DNA of 64,000 nt from Pasteuria penetrans (GTDB taxonomy: Bacteria > Bacillota > Bacilli > Thermoactinomycetales > Thermoactinomycetaceae), in contig NZ_UZAC03000001.1 of NCBI RefSeq assembly GCF_900538055.1, positions 372,001-436,000 of the forward strand. Reading direction: 5' to 3'. Under the pieces are notes generated by a model. The model did not search any database. It was not told the DNA's origin and saw nothing but the letters and a program-made list of their open reading frames with translations. The position numbers and the translations under genes were made by a program. This document shows, one piece after another, positions 56,976 through 64,000 of the stretch. How positions within the stretch are numbered: the stretch's first letter is position 1; every line of letters starts with the position of its first letter.

Positions 56976-59418
56976 TGTAGTCGTGGATGAACCCTCACGA
57001 TTGTTGGATCAGATTTTTTCCTACCGTATTCCAGTCCCATTGGTAGAAAAAGTTAAGCAAGGGAGTCGGGTCTGTGTCCCCTTCGGCAAACAGATTCATC
57101 ACGGTTTTGTCTACGAGCTCCGTTCTCTGTCCACGGTACCGGATTCGTATCGTTTCCTAGAGGCAGTTCTCGATCCCCTTCCTCTTCTGACTCCTGAACT
57201 TTTGAAAATTGCTGACTATATGGCCACACGCTATTTTTGTACCTTGGGTCACGCCTTAGCAACCATGGTTCCCGTGGCTGTGCGTGGTACCATAGGTCGG
57301 AGGCTGAGGCAGGGCGACGTAGATGCTGACCGTTTTTTGTCGAGTTTAGCAGCGCAGCCTATTTTCACCCACTGGCGCCAGAAGGGGAAACGTAGTTCAT
57401 CCGTGAAGGAATTGTTGTCCTTATCGGGGGTGGATGCAGATCTCTTGCGATCCTTAATCGAGGAGGGTTTATTGGTTTATGAAGATCATCAGAAGGGTGG
57501 ACAGGCATCGAAGGTGCTCTGGGTGGAGTGGCAACCGCCAAAAAAGTTAGCAGAGGGACTGGCTCATCTATCTGTGCGTGCTGTTCGTCAGCGGATGGTA
57601 TTGCAGTATGGAATGGATCATCCGGGGAGAATCCGCTTGCGGGATCTATTGGGGATAACGGGGATATCACGGTCGGCGGTCCGGCGATTGGTGGAGTTGG
57701 GGTACCTTAAGATCATGGAGGGTGGGACGTTACTGGAATGGGGGGGGGGAAATCATGATGGGATACAGGAACAACCGATGCCGTTGGTGCCGGGTCAGGC
57801 ACGGGCATGGGAGTCATTGTGTTCCATCATACGACGGGATGTTTACGCACCTGTACTTTTGCAGGGAGTAACGGGGAGTGGTAAAACGGAATTGTATCTG
57901 CGGGCCATATCCGAGGTACTGTCCCGTGGTAAGGGTGCCCTCGTTCTGGTGCCGGAGATTGCATTGGCACCACAGACAGTTGCCCGTTTGCAGTCCCGTT
58001 TTGGGGACAACGTGGTGGTATGGCATAGTGGTCTAGTGGATAGCGACCGATATGCGGTTTGGCAAAGGATTCGGCAGGGTAAGGTGGATATTGTCGTGGG
58101 GGCCCGTTCGGCTGTCTTTGCTCCCCTTTATCGGTTGGGTATCATTGTCATTGATGAAGAGCACGAATCTACTTATGCACAAGATGGGAATCCAGCATAT
58201 CATGCTGTAGCCATTGCACACCAGCGAGCCCGTTATCATGGATGTGTACTTTTGTTAGGATCGGCTACTCCTTCCCTTCCCACGTATTGCTTGGCCCGTC
58301 GTAACTACTATCAACATCTTGTATTGTCAGAACGGGTTTGCAAACGCCCTTTGCCACCGGTGAGTATTGTGGACATGCGACGGGAAACACTCGATGGCTC
58401 CCGGCATATGTTCAGCCAATCCCTTTATCAGGCGTTGGAGTCCTGCTATCGGTCGGGGGAACAGGCCATGCTTTTTCTCAATCGGCGTGGTTTTTCAAGT
58501 TGTCTGCTTTGTCGTCATTGTGGGGAGGCCATTCGTTGTGAACATTGTGATGTAACCCTTACCTATCACAAACAGGTACACCAGCTTTTATGTCATTACT
58601 GCGATTATCATATTCCCCCTGTTACCCATTGTCCCAATTGCGATAGCGATCGTCTGTACCCCATGGGTATGGGAACACAACGGGTAGAGATGGCCTTGCA
58701 ACAGCTTTTTCCCACCCTACGGGTATTGCGGATGGATGTGGATACTACCCAGAAGCGGGGAGCCCATGAGCGTATGCTGGCTTCTTTCGCGGCGGGTGAG
58801 GCGGATCTTCTGTTGGGTACGCAGATGATTGCCAAGGGTCTTGATTTTACCCGTTTGACCTTGGTGGGTGTGGTTGTTGCGGATACCCTTCTCCACTGGC
58901 CCCATTATCGGGCGGCCGAGCGAACCTTCCAGCTGCTGGTTCAGGTCAGCGGGCGGGCAGGGAGGCATAATCCGGGTCGAGTGATCATCCAAACCTATCA
59001 TCCTGAGCATTACAGCATTGCGTTGGCGGCGCAACAGAATAGTGATATTTTTTATCAGCGTGAATTACAAATGCGTCGTGCACATCATTATCCACCTTTT
59101 TGTATGTTGGGTACAGTATTGATGAGTCATCCCGATCGTGAAATCGTCTGGCAGAGGGCGAACGTTTGGGTGGAACGTTGCAGGCGGGAATTATCCGAGG
59201 TGGCTTCGGAGATATGGGGACCTGTGGTGGCTCCCATTCCGCGGCTGGCGGATCGCCATCGTATGCAAATTGTGATGAAATTGCCGATAGATCCGACGGC
59301 CTACCGACGGGTTTTATCATCCTTACGTACCTGGGTATTGGAGGAACAAAAGAGGGAAAAAATGCGAATCCGTGTTACCTTAGAGGGTGCGGATGTAATG
59401 GTAGCAAAGGGGGTTTGA
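56953..59418 (+). CDS. priA: Primosomal protein N' (replication restart helicase PriA)
   Basis: The 821-residue 3'-5' helicase reloads the replisome at broken forks. The N-terminal DNA-binding domain is followed by helicase motifs: Walker A GVTGSGKTELYLRA, DEEH box VIDEEHESTYAQD and GSATPSLPTY. The zinc domain has paired cysteines (CLLCRHCGEAIRCEHC and later CHYCDYH, CPNCDSD). Motifs V and VI (LLGTQMIAKGLDF, QVSGRAGRHNPGRV) are present. The start ATG 56953 lies inside the coaBC end, implying coupling. Confidence 0.96.
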   Translation: MMVERIADVVVDEPSRLLDQIFSYRIPVPLVEKVKQGSRVCVPFGKQIHHGFVYELRSLSTVPDSYRFLEAVLDPLPLLTPELLKIADYMATRYFCTLGHALATMVPVAVRGTIGRRLRQGDVDADRFLSSLAAQPIFTHWRQKGKRSSSVKELLSLSGVDADLLRSLIEEGLLVYEDHQKGGQASKVLWVEWQPPKKLAEGLAHLSVRAVRQRMVLQYGMDHPGRIRLRDLLGITGISRSAVRRLVELGYLKIMEGGTLLEWGGGNHDGIQEQPMPLVPGQARAWESLCSIIRRDVYAPVLLQGVTGSGKTELYLRAISEVLSRGKGALVLVPEIALAPQTVARLQSRFGDNVVVWHSGLVDSDRYAVWQRIRQGKVDIVVGARSAVFAPLYRLGIIVIDEEHESTYAQDGNPAYHAVAIAHQRARYHGCVLLLGSATPSLPTYCLARRNYYQHLVLSERVCKRPLPPVSIVDMRRETLDGSRHMFSQSLYQALESCYRSGEQAMLFLNRRGFSSCLLCRHCGEAIRCEHCDVTLTYHKQVHQLLCHYCDYHIPPVTHCPNCDSDRLYPMGMGTQRVEMALQQLFPTLRVLRMDVDTTQKRGAHERMLASFAAGEADLLLGTQMIAKGLDFTRLTLVGVVVADTLLHWPHYRAAERTFQLLVQVSGRAGRHNPGRVIIQTYHPEHYSIALAAQQNSDIFYQRELQMRRAHHYPPFCMLGTVLMSHPDREIVWQRANVWVERCRRELSEVASEIWGPVVAPIPRLADRHRMQIVMKLPIDPTAYRRVLSSLRTWVLEEQKREKMRIRVTLEGADVMVAKGV

Positions 59419-59425
59419 AGTAAAG

Positions 59426-59980
59426 ATGGCAATCCGCACTATAGTTCAGCATCCGGCAAGCATTTTGCGCCATTCAACCTATCCCGTGGTTTTCTTTGGT
59501 CCTCGTCTCCATCGTCTTCTAGACGATATGGTAGAGACAATGCAGAATGCTTCCGGGGTGGGGTTGGCAGCTCCGCAAGTGGGAGTTCAAAAGAGAGTAT
59601 TGGTGGCTTATGATCCCGATGATGCGGAGGGACGTGTGCACGAACTGATCAATCCAGAGATTTTGGAAGCGACGGGCGAGCAAACAGAACCCCTAGAGGG
59701 TTGTTTATCGATTCCTGATTTACTAGGAAATGTGGTTCGTTTTCATTACCTGAGGGTAAAGGGGAAAAATAGGAATGGGGGGGATATTCAGTTGGAAGCG
59801 GAGGGTTTTTTGGCCCGTGTGTTGCAACATGAGATGGACCATTTGGATGGTATATTGTTCATTGATCGGGCAAAGGAGGTGTTCCCCCGTTCCCAGTATG
59901 AGAACCGGGATGAAGGACAATCAGTCGACGATGTTTCTGGTTCCTCCCGTACATTTCCGTCCTCAGGAGGAACACTGTAA
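59426..59980 (+). CDS. def: Peptide deformylase
   Basis: The metal enzyme removes the formyl group from new proteins. Its three motifs are intact: GVGLAAPQVGVQ, EGCLSIP (metal Cys) and QHEMDHLDG (metal His pair and catalytic Glu). The 184 residues include a short C-terminal Ser/Asp-rich tail. It starts seven bases after priA, and its stop overlaps the fmt start (TAATG), so the pair acting on formyl-methionine is translated together. Confidence 0.96.
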   Translation: MAIRTIVQHPASILRHSTYPVVFFGPRLHRLLDDMVETMQNASGVGLAAPQVGVQKRVLVAYDPDDAEGRVHELINPEILEATGEQTEPLEGCLSIPDLLGNVVRFHYLRVKGKNRNGGDIQLEAEGFLARVLQHEMDHLDGILFIDRAKEVFPRSQYENRDEGQSVDDVSGSSRTFPSSGGTL

Positions 59981-60942
59981 TGAGAGTTGTTTTTATGGGT
60001 ACACCACAGTTTGCTATCCCTAGTTTGAGGGCATTATTGGGTTCGGATGATTGTCAAGTGGTGGGTGTCGTGACACAGCCCGATCGTTCGGTAGGGCGCA
60101 AACAGGTTTGTACCCCTACCCCCGTGAAGCAGGTGGCGCTCCAACATGGGATTCCTGTGCTACAGCCTATACGGTTACGCGCACCGGAGGCAGTGGACGC
60201 GGTTCACCGGTTGAAACCGGATCTCATTGTGACCGCTGCATATGGACAGTTGATTCCTGATGATATCCTAACGTTGCCTCGTTATCGTTGTCTCAATGTT
60301 CACGCCTCTCTCCTGCCCCGTTACCGTGGTGGGGCGCCTATTCATTGGGCGCTCATCCGGGGGGAGAGGGAGACTGGTGTGACCATCATGATTATGGTAA
60401 AGGAATTGGATGCAGGGGATATGGTAGCACAGGTGGCAATTCCGATTGAACCAAGTGACGATGTGGGTACGCTACATGATCGTCTCAGTCAGGTAGGTGC
60501 GGAATTGCTGTTATTCATTGTACCGGCTTGGTCATCAGGCGATCTGTCCCCAGTACCACAGGACCCGGAAAAGGTTACCTATGCCCCTAATGTGAAGCGT
60601 TTGGATGAGAGATTGGATTTTTTTCAGCAAACGGCACAAGAATTGAGCTATCGTGTCCGTGGCTTGTCCCCCTGGCCGGGTGCTTTTTTACAGCGCGCCA
60701 ATAGGGAAATTTGGAAGGTGTGGGAGGTGTGTTGGCGTCCTGCAACAACGACATTGGGATCCGGATATGTTACATCTATAGATCGGGATCAAGGTGTTTT
60801 GTGGTTGGGGGCCAAGCAGGATGAGTTAGGTCTCCTTACGATCCAGCCGGCTGGGAAGCGGAGGTTGCCCATGCGAGATTGGCTGAGGGGACATTCAGTG
60901 GATGTAGGGGATCGTTGGATTCTTCCAGGGGTGGTTGGTTGA
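59980..60942 (+). CDS. fmt: Methionyl-tRNA formyltransferase
   Basis: The 320-residue enzyme formylates initiator Met-tRNA using 10-formyl-THF. MRVVFMGTPQFAIPSL is the family start; the catalytic region reads NVHASLLPRYRGGAPIHWAL, with the SLLPRYRG and HWA motifs. ELDAGDMVAQVAIPI and the C-terminal OB-like domain (RGLSPWPGAF) follow. The start overlaps the def stop, and the stop overlaps the rsmB start (TGATG). Confidence 0.97.
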   Translation: MRVVFMGTPQFAIPSLRALLGSDDCQVVGVVTQPDRSVGRKQVCTPTPVKQVALQHGIPVLQPIRLRAPEAVDAVHRLKPDLIVTAAYGQLIPDDILTLPRYRCLNVHASLLPRYRGGAPIHWALIRGERETGVTIMIMVKELDAGDMVAQVAIPIEPSDDVGTLHDRLSQVGAELLLFIVPAWSSGDLSPVPQDPEKVTYAPNVKRLDERLDFFQQTAQELSYRVRGLSPWPGAFLQRANREIWKVWEVCWRPATTTLGSGYVTSIDRDQGVLWLGAKQDELGLLTIQPAGKRRLPMRDWLRGHSVDVGDRWILPGVVG

Positions 60943-62285
60943 TGTCCGCGCGTGAGGTGGCTCTCTCATTGTTAGGAAAGGTAGAGGATCAGGGGGCCTA
61001 TTCTAATCTATTGTTGCAACGCGATTTACCGTCTATGTTGTCGGATCAGGATCGTCGTCTGGTGGTACAGCTTTTCTATGGTTATTTTCAGTATCGTGGT
61101 GCCCTAGATGCCATTCTCCACCCTCTCCTCCCCAAGGGTTTACTATCCCTACCGTTATGGATTCAGCGAATTCTCCGGTTGGCCCTGTATCAAATCCTCT
61201 ACCTAGATAAAATTCCTGCCTATGCGGCCGTAAATGAGGCTGTACAGTCAACCCGTACCCATGGTTTTCCCAAACTAGCTGGGTTGGTCAATGGGGTATT
61301 GCGGTCGGCGATTCGTCAGCGGGAACGAGAGGAAAAATCGGCTCCTCCTCCCCCCACCACATTGCCGGAACGGTCGTCCTATGTTTCTGTACCCGCCTGG
61401 ATGTTGCGGAGGTTGGAGAATCAGTATGGACGGAATCGGGCCTTGGATATTGCTGTATCTTGGCTTCGTTTACCGTCGTTGCATGTGCGGGTGAATCCCT
61501 TACGTACAACCCCTGTGAAACTCTGTGAGTTGGGTGGGGGAGAGGTGGTACCCTCTGAATTTTTGCCGGAGAGTTTACATGGAGGGGGACCGAGGGCGGC
61601 TACCCTCATTTTTGAATGGATGAAAAAAGGTTGGTGTACGTTACAGGATGAGAGCTCCATGTTGGTTACCTATGCCTTAGATCCACGGCCGGGGGAATAC
61701 ATTTTGGATGCTTGTGCGGCCCCGGGTGGTAAAACGGGTCATATAGCAGAGCGGATGGGGGATCAAGGAACGATAGTAGCTTGTGATTGTAAACCTCATC
61801 GTGTTCTCTTGCTGAAAGGGATGCAGGAACGGCTCGGATTGGTTTCCATTGACGTTCGTTTGCAAAATTTACTCAATTTTGAACCTAAAGGTTTTTTTGA
61901 TGCTGTTTTACTTGATGCGCCTTGTTCAGGTTTGGGTGTATTGCGACGCAAACCGGAGTTGAAATGGCGTTTTACAGAGGATCAGATTGTTTCCCTGGCG
62001 ATCCTGCAACGCAAGTTATTGTGTGCCGCTGCGCGTTGCCTGCGTCCGAAGGGTCGATTGGTTTATGCTGTTTGTACCTGGACAGAGGAGGAAACAATTC
62101 ATCGTGTGGATGAATTTCAATCAGATTTTCCCGATTTTCTACCAGATGTTGAATTACTGCGTCGTTTTCCTCAGAATGTGCGGGATCGAGTTGTGTTAGG
62201 GTCCTCTCCCCATTGGTTGCAGATCCTGCCAAAGGATCATTGGGTACCGGATGCCTTCTTCCTGGCGGCCTGGCGAAAGCCGTGA
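60942..62285 (+). CDS. rsmB: 16S rRNA (cytosine-967-C5) methyltransferase RsmB
   Basis: The protein has about 447 residues: an N-terminal NusB-like RNA-binding domain (REVALSLLGKVEDQGAYSNLLL) and a SAM-dependent domain. Motif I is LDACAAPGGKTGHIAE, the catalytic cysteine pair is DAPCSGLGVLRRKPELKW and VYAVCTWTEEET. The start at 60942 overlaps the fmt stop; the frame is open 21 codons further upstream without homology. It ends the packed block. The usual next genes (rlmN, prpC, prkC) are replaced by intron relics. Confidence 0.95.
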   Translation: MSAREVALSLLGKVEDQGAYSNLLLQRDLPSMLSDQDRRLVVQLFYGYFQYRGALDAILHPLLPKGLLSLPLWIQRILRLALYQILYLDKIPAYAAVNEAVQSTRTHGFPKLAGLVNGVLRSAIRQREREEKSAPPPPTTLPERSSYVSVPAWMLRRLENQYGRNRALDIAVSWLRLPSLHVRVNPLRTTPVKLCELGGGEVVPSEFLPESLHGGGPRAATLIFEWMKKGWCTLQDESSMLVTYALDPRPGEYILDACAAPGGKTGHIAERMGDQGTIVACDCKPHRVLLLKGMQERLGLVSIDVRLQNLLNFEPKGFFDAVLLDAPCSGLGVLRRKPELKWRFTEDQIVSLAILQRKLLCAAARCLRPKGRLVYAVCTWTEEETIHRVDEFQSDFPDFLPDVELLRRFPQNVRDRVVLGSSPHWLQILPKDHWVPDAFFLAAWRKP

Positions 62286-62358
62286 TCCCAAAATTTTTAC
62301 TATATTTTGGTAAGGAATGTTGTTTATTTGAAAAGGAATAGTCCGATGAGTGTTGGGG

Positions 62359-62397
62359 AATGGCGCAAGCGAATGGCGCAAGCGAATGGCGCAAGCG
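62359..62397 (+). repeat. Three tandem copies of a 13-bp repeat
   Basis: AATGGCGCAAGCG is repeated exactly three times (62359, 62372, 62385), ending where intron-like sequence of the middle nested relic begins. Confidence 0.9.
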
Positions 62398-63604
62398 AAC
62401 TGAACGAGGGCGCATCGAAATGGACCTTTTATGTCGAAATCGGAGGGTAAGGATCCCTACCCTTGGATCGAGGCTAGGGGGGAAGACCTATGCCCTAGCG
62501 GCATGCGGTGTACGGGCGGGATGTGTGTCAAGAAGTCGTTCAAGAGATGAAGGTTGCTCGGCCCTTCGTAACCGGCTGATAGGTAGCAGGTTACAAACCG
62601 CCTAGTGCTGCTGGTGTGGAAACACCCCGGTGGTGAGCGATCTAGGAAAAGGCAGGGCATGACCCTGTCAGGTGGGAATCGGGGAGATCAGCGAAAGCGA
62701 ACCAGCCGAAGACGCATCGAAAGGTATAGTCCATGTCAAAACCGATGTGGGTCCCGAACGTCGGGATGAACCGTGGGGGATGACCTATCTACTGCCCCGG
62801 TGGCATGCGGTGTTCAGGCGGGATGAACCCGATTTAGGCTCTTGATCGGAACTTGAGAGATCGTCGTACGGCGTCTGGCTGTCGCCAGATGTATAAAGAC
62901 CGAGGACAAACCGAGGTTCCGTGCACGAAGTCGGATCAGCTCATAGTAGTGAGGAAGCTTCTGTAATGGAAGTGGAGCGAAGGGGCTGACTCATCCTGCG
63001 GAGGACAGTTAGATGAGAACTTTAGCGGGAGATCCGCTGGAGGAGATCAAACGACAACTTTAGTGGAGATCCACTATAGGAGGTCACTGGAACCTCGGAG
63101 CAACATCCCCATAATCGAAGTAGGACCTAAAGGGTCTGAAGATTGGGATGGGATGAGAAGAGCCGGATGATGCGAGAGTATCATGTCCGGATCTGTGAGG
63201 GACTCGGCTGAAATGCCGGGTCTACTCGACGAACTCAATCCAGGCTTTTTCCGTGCAACCGCTTGGGAAACCTGTCGTGTAGACGCCTAGCAGATGATCG
63301 TCGCCAGGCTGTAAAAGCCAGGGGATATCGAGGGGTCTTGCCATATTAGGATCGTACAGGTTTGTAGGTAGCTAGGGAGCTCCGCAATGGAAGTGGGGCA
63401 AAGGGGCCAGCTTTGTCGGACTGGTTCCCGGAAAGATCAAGTGGAGAACGGGAAATCATACCAGTCCTGCCCGTTTACACAACCATCATAATGGACACAC
63501 GTTGTGCACCGTTGATTTATGTGGAGATGGGAAGAGCCAGATATAACGCTGTTGAGTCCAGTTCTATGGGGGGCTTGGTATGAATACCACCAGGTCTATT
63601 CGAC
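62392..63604 (+). mobile_element. Middle group II intron relic, split by a nested intron
   Basis: 62392-62522 matches domain I of the other copies (CGCATCGAAA ... CCTTGGATCGAGGCTA ... GGCATGCGGTGTACGGGCGGGAT). It resumes at 63231 (GAACTCAATCCAGGCT), exactly where homologous introns continue GGGATGAACC. Domain V is near 63534-63574 (AGAGCCAGA/GTCCAGTTCT), and the 3' end is CTATTCGAC (63604). Its 5' end is missing. Confidence 0.7.
62523..63230 (+). mobile_element. ORF-less group II intron, full length, nested
   Basis: It runs from GTGTGTCAAGAAGTCG to CTACTCGAC, 708 bp. Domain V at 63160-63195 has the AGC triad (GAGCCGGATGATGCGAGAG ... TCCGGATCTG) with one unusual A in the lower stem. Domain VI follows with GGACTCGGCTGAAATGCC. 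Removing it restores the continuous sequence of the surrounding relic. No reverse transcriptase is encoded. Confidence 0.8.
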
Positions 63605-63938
63605 GTCGTATGGTGCCCGTCGTTTGTCGACAGAGGTAAACAAAGACCGAGAATAAACTGGAGTTTCCATGCACACAGTTGGATCAATTCATAGTGGTGA
63701 CGAAGTCCCTGTAGTGGGGATGGGATGAAGGGGATTGAATGGTTTTCTGATTTTACGGTTTAAGTCCCCGTGAGGTCAGAAGTCATCGGACAGGGGTTGG
63801 ATCAGTGGATTTCACACTGGCCGTAAGCCAAGAATCTAAAAGCCAAGATGGCTTGGCTTGGCATGTTAGGGAGCTCTGGTTATCCAAGGCGGAGTTGGTA
63901 TGGATTTGGATGAAATAGCGGGCCTACTCCGTCCTCAA
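63605..63938 (+). mobile_element. Outer group II intron fragment
   Basis: Directly after the 3' end of the middle relic, GTCGTATGGTGCCCGTCG continues the intron at the point equal to about 62870 of the nested copy (CAAAGACCGAG, CAGTTGGATCAATTCATAGTGGTGA). It ends near 63938 with a degenerate domain VI (GGATGAAATAGCGGGCCTACTC). Domain V is not clear. Confidence 0.6.
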
Positions 63939-64000
63939 CTCGTGGGGTGGATTGGATGGTAAGGTGTCTTCTGTCTTTCATCCGTGATAGGTTCCCTATG

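Overview
The window looks like chromosomal DNA around the replication origin of an endospore-forming Bacillota. The main evidence is the order gyrA-gyrB-recF-dnaN-oriC-dnaA on the minus strand with rpmH-rnpA-yidD running the other way. Supporting evidence comes from spore-linked families: a YheC/YheD-type ATP-grasp protein, YwhD, a multipass sensor kinase and a BclA-like collagen protein with a possible exosporium-leader motif. Low gene density, many ORF-less group II intron relics and a giant collagen-like protein would fit a host-dependent Pasteuria-like lineage. That assignment is inference; no rRNA gene is present to test it.

Layout. 0-9 kb: class A penicillin-binding protein, a secreted protein with three near-identical 36-residue repeats, 1.5 kb without genes, then a collagen-like protein of about 1,100 residues ending in a strong hairpin. 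9-20.9 kb: mostly decayed DNA with intron relics, a minus-strand kinase-ywhD pair, an unknown protein and an ATP-grasp protein. 20.9-28.3 kb: HtrA-like protease, gltX, asnB, a 65-residue membrane or secreted peptide and a YitT-family membrane protein. 28.3-38.1 kb: intron fragments, a dispersed inverted repeat, two paralogous multipass membrane proteins, a secreted cysteine-containing protein, tRNA-Ser(CGA), a lipase-like hydrolase and a small unknown protein. 38.1-48.9 kb: DNA gyrase, RecF, the clamp and DnaA surround oriC, where a 64-bp unit carrying up to three DnaA boxes is repeated 27 times. 49.6-51.9 kb: an epimerase-family protein, then L34, RNase P protein and YidD. 53.4-62.3 kb: gmk, rpoZ (with a very long acidic tail), coaBC, priA, def, fmt and rsmB, the last five tightly packed. 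62.3-64 kb: group II introns nested inside one another.

How the genes work together. The oriC block supplies initiation (DnaA), processivity (DnaN), repair (RecF) and supercoiling (GyrAB), and PriA adds replication restart. The gmk-to-rsmB block joins nucleotide supply, RNA polymerase omega, CoA synthesis, start of translation (Fmt, Def) and ribosome modification, the usual Bacillota arrangement. Surface and spore functions lie in the accessory part.

The strongest unusual signals are the DnaA-box satellite with an adjacent DnaA-trio-like element and (CG)7 tract, the nested and miniature group II intron relics, the tailed omega subunit, and the collagen gene built from duplicated 9-bp-period segments.
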